A DNA stretch of 6,829 nucleotides, from contig JACQUE010000138.1 in assembly GCA_016210425.1 (NCBI GenBank), positions 1-6,829 of the forward strand. Direction: 5' to 3'. A program made the translations under genes and the position numbers. The notes below the pieces were generated by a model. The model was not told where the DNA came from and ran no database searches. It saw nothing but the letters and a program-made list of their open reading frames with translations. The DNA comes from Chloroflexota bacterium (GTDB lineage: Bacteria; Chloroflexota; Dehalococcoidia; JACQUE01). How positions within the stretch are numbered: the first letter of the stretch is position 1; each line of letters opens with the position of its first letter. Below, one piece after another: positions 5,555-6,829 of this stretch.

Positions 5555-6661
5555 ATGAATCTAGCCGGGACGCCGGTCGCCGATTCGGCGATCAGCAATG
5601 TTGAAGGCCTGGAGGGCAGGCTTACCTATCGCGGCATCGACATCCGTGAACTGGCCGAGGCTTCCAGCTTCGAAGAAGTAGTCTATCTGCTCTGGCACGG
5701 CAGCCTGCCGTCTCAGAGTCAGCTTAACGGCTTCATGGAAAAGCTCGTCGCGGAGCGAGGACTCCCCGAAGAGGTTCTCGCCGCGGTCGAGCTTTTCCCT
5801 AAGTCCGCTCCTCCAATCGAGGTCGCCCGCACGGGTGTCTCGATGCTTGCCATGTTTGACCCGGACCGTGGCAGTAACGCCCCCGAAGCGACTTTACGCA
5901 AGGCCATTCGCCTCACTGCCAAGCTTCCTTCGATTGTCGCTGCTTTCCATCGCTGCAGGCAGGGTCTTGTGCCGCTGGCACCGGGTGACAGCCCCGGCCT
6001 CGCCGCCGATTTTCTGCAGATGCTCTCCGGTAAGGAGCCGGATGATGTCTCCAGGCGCACCCTGGATATCTGCCTCATTGCCCACGCCGACCACGAGTTC
6101 AACTCGTCCGCTTTCGCCGCTCGGGTCACTGCTTCGACGCAGGCCGACCTCTACGGCGCCGTCACGTCCGCCATCGCTGCGCTCGCGGGCCCCATGCACA
6201 GTGGGGCCGGCGAGCGGGTGGTGGAGATGCTGGAGGCTATCGGTGAGGATGGAAGCGCGGAGCAGTGGATCAGAGCCGCGCTAGGGCGCAGGGAGCGTAT
6301 CCACGGCTTCGGGCACATGGTCTACAAGACGGAGGACCCAAGGGCTACGATCCTGCGCGAGGTGAGCCGTTCTCTCGGGGAGCGGGTTGGAGACTTGCGG
6401 TTGCACAGGGTGTGTCGCAAGGTGGAGGAGGCGATGCTGGTGCAGAGGCAGCTATACCCCAACGTCGATTTCTACTCCGGCCTCTGCTATCGGGCGCTGG
6501 GTATCCCGAATGACCTTTTCGGTACGATATTTGCCGTTAGCAGAATGGGCGGCTGGGTTGCCCACGTCCTGGAGCAGTACGAGGATGGCCGTCTGGCCCG
6601 TCCCCGCTCGCGCGACGTGGGGCCGGCTCACACCAGCTACGTGCCAATCCAAGAAAGGTAA
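5555..6661 (+). CDS. Second citrate synthase family enzyme, divergent paralogue (citrate or 2-methylcitrate synthase)
   Basis: The 368-aa product is collinear with the preceding synthase and probably condenses an acyl-CoA with oxaloacetate. The catalytic set is retained: His177/His180 in AHADHEFNSS, His215 in GPMHSGAGE, His254 in GFGHMVYK, Asp261-Pro-Arg263, Asp305 in PNVDFYSG, and a C-terminal RPRS at Arg349. It differs from its neighbour in three ways: HSGAGE replaces HGGANE, Met255 replaces Arg after the second catalytic His, and GWVAHVLEQ keeps the common His337. The N-terminus is shorter, starting almost directly at the AISNVEGLEGRLTYRG segment. The ATG comes 4 nt after the upstream stop. 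The AGGTGG before it is too close to act as a normal ribosome site, so translational coupling is likely. A 2-methylcitrate synthase role (propionyl-CoA) is plausible, but no prpB or prpD neighbour is visible. Confidence 0.9.
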   Translation: MNLAGTPVADSAISNVEGLEGRLTYRGIDIRELAEASSFEEVVYLLWHGSLPSQSQLNGFMEKLVAERGLPEEVLAAVELFPKSAPPIEVARTGVSMLAMFDPDRGSNAPEATLRKAIRLTAKLPSIVAAFHRCRQGLVPLAPGDSPGLAADFLQMLSGKEPDDVSRRTLDICLIAHADHEFNSSAFAARVTASTQADLYGAVTSAIAALAGPMHSGAGERVVEMLEAIGEDGSAEQWIRAALGRRERIHGFGHMVYKTEDPRATILREVSRSLGERVGDLRLHRVCRKVEEAMLVQRQLYPNVDFYSGLCYRALGIPNDLFGTIFAVSRMGGWVAHVLEQYEDGRLARPRSRDVGPAHTSYVPIQER

Positions 6662-6670
6662 GCTACTCTC

Positions 6671-6829
6671 GTGCTGCGTTCCCTATCGAAACACCTCAGG
6701 TGCAGGCTTCTTCCAGCATCCCTGGGCTTGCTGATGCTCGCGGCGTTCTTAGCCGGATGTGCAACATCGGGAAACGCTCAGCAGGCTCCTACCCAAATCT
6801 CAATAGTGGAGCTTCCGACGGCTACGCCG
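6671..6829 (+). CDS. N-terminal part of a lipoprotein, cut by the window end
   Basis: A reading frame from GTG 6671 stays open for 53 codons to the last base. It starts with a basic segment (MLRSLSKHLRCR), then a hydrophobic stretch (residues 13-28), then a lipobox FLAGC with the lipidated Cys at residue 30 (6758-6760). A Gln/Pro/Thr-rich linker follows, typical of mature exported lipoproteins. The gene begins 9 nt after the second citrate synthase; an AAAGG at 6654-6658 is a weak, distant ribosome site, so co-translation within the operon is likely. The function cannot be read from this fragment; it could be a binding protein, a thioredoxin-like or SCO-like protein, or something else. An alternative start at ATG 6734 would leave too little signal sequence. 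Confidence 0.7.
   Translation, partial: MLRSLSKHLRCRLLPASLGLLMLAAFLAGCATSGNAQQAPTQISIVELPTATP

Noticed and set aside
5005..5598. A 197-codon - strand frame spanning the junction of the two synthases
   Set aside because: Both + strand genes are unequivocal citrate synthases through this interval; the antisense frame is a codon-bias artefact.

Overview
This window reads as a piece of a free-living, respiring bacterial chromosome. It is GC-rich by eye (near 60%, not computed), and every convincing gene lies on the + strand. It holds five complete protein genes and the 5' end of a sixth. I see no tRNA, rRNA, CRISPR array, transposase or phage gene. The host cannot be named with certainty. The mix of a large surface-type multiheme cytochrome with beta-sandwich domains, a polyferredoxin and tandem citrate synthases would fit an uncultured Chloroflexota (Dehalococcoidia-related) or another sediment or subsurface lineage. 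That is a weak inference from family resemblance, not from alignment.

Left part (1-2444): a secreted nine-heme c-type cytochrome of 752 aa (23-2281). It has a signal peptide, a DUF11-like and an Ig/PKD-like beta domain ahead of the hemes, and Ca-binding-type Asp-rich loops near the C-terminus. A 163-nt spacer follows, carrying a long GC-rich inverted repeat.

Middle part (2445-4147): a stand-alone response-regulator receiver domain (2445-2855), then a 408-aa cysteine-rich iron-sulfur protein (2921-4147). The latter has two dicluster-ferredoxin regions, a central cysteine-rich module that looks like the MvhD/FlpD family, and a C-terminal four- or five-cysteine knuckle. These genes may form a redox module with the cytochrome, but only position supports that.

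Right part (4148-6829): a 239-nt, relatively AT-rich spacer with a strong extended -10 promoter and a roughly 100-nt leader containing a hairpin. It drives two tandem citrate-synthase-family genes (4387-5550 and 5555-6661) separated by only 4 nt. A lipoprotein gene begins 9 nt later and runs off the window (6671 to beyond 6829). The first synthase looks canonical. The second keeps the catalytic His/His/Asp but differs at neighbouring active-site positions, so it may use another acyl-CoA or be functionally divergent.

Nothing here is an obvious new defence or mobile system. The points most worth checking are the architecture of the iron-sulfur protein, the divergence of the paired citrate synthases, the modular nine-heme cytochrome, and two structured non-coding stretches.
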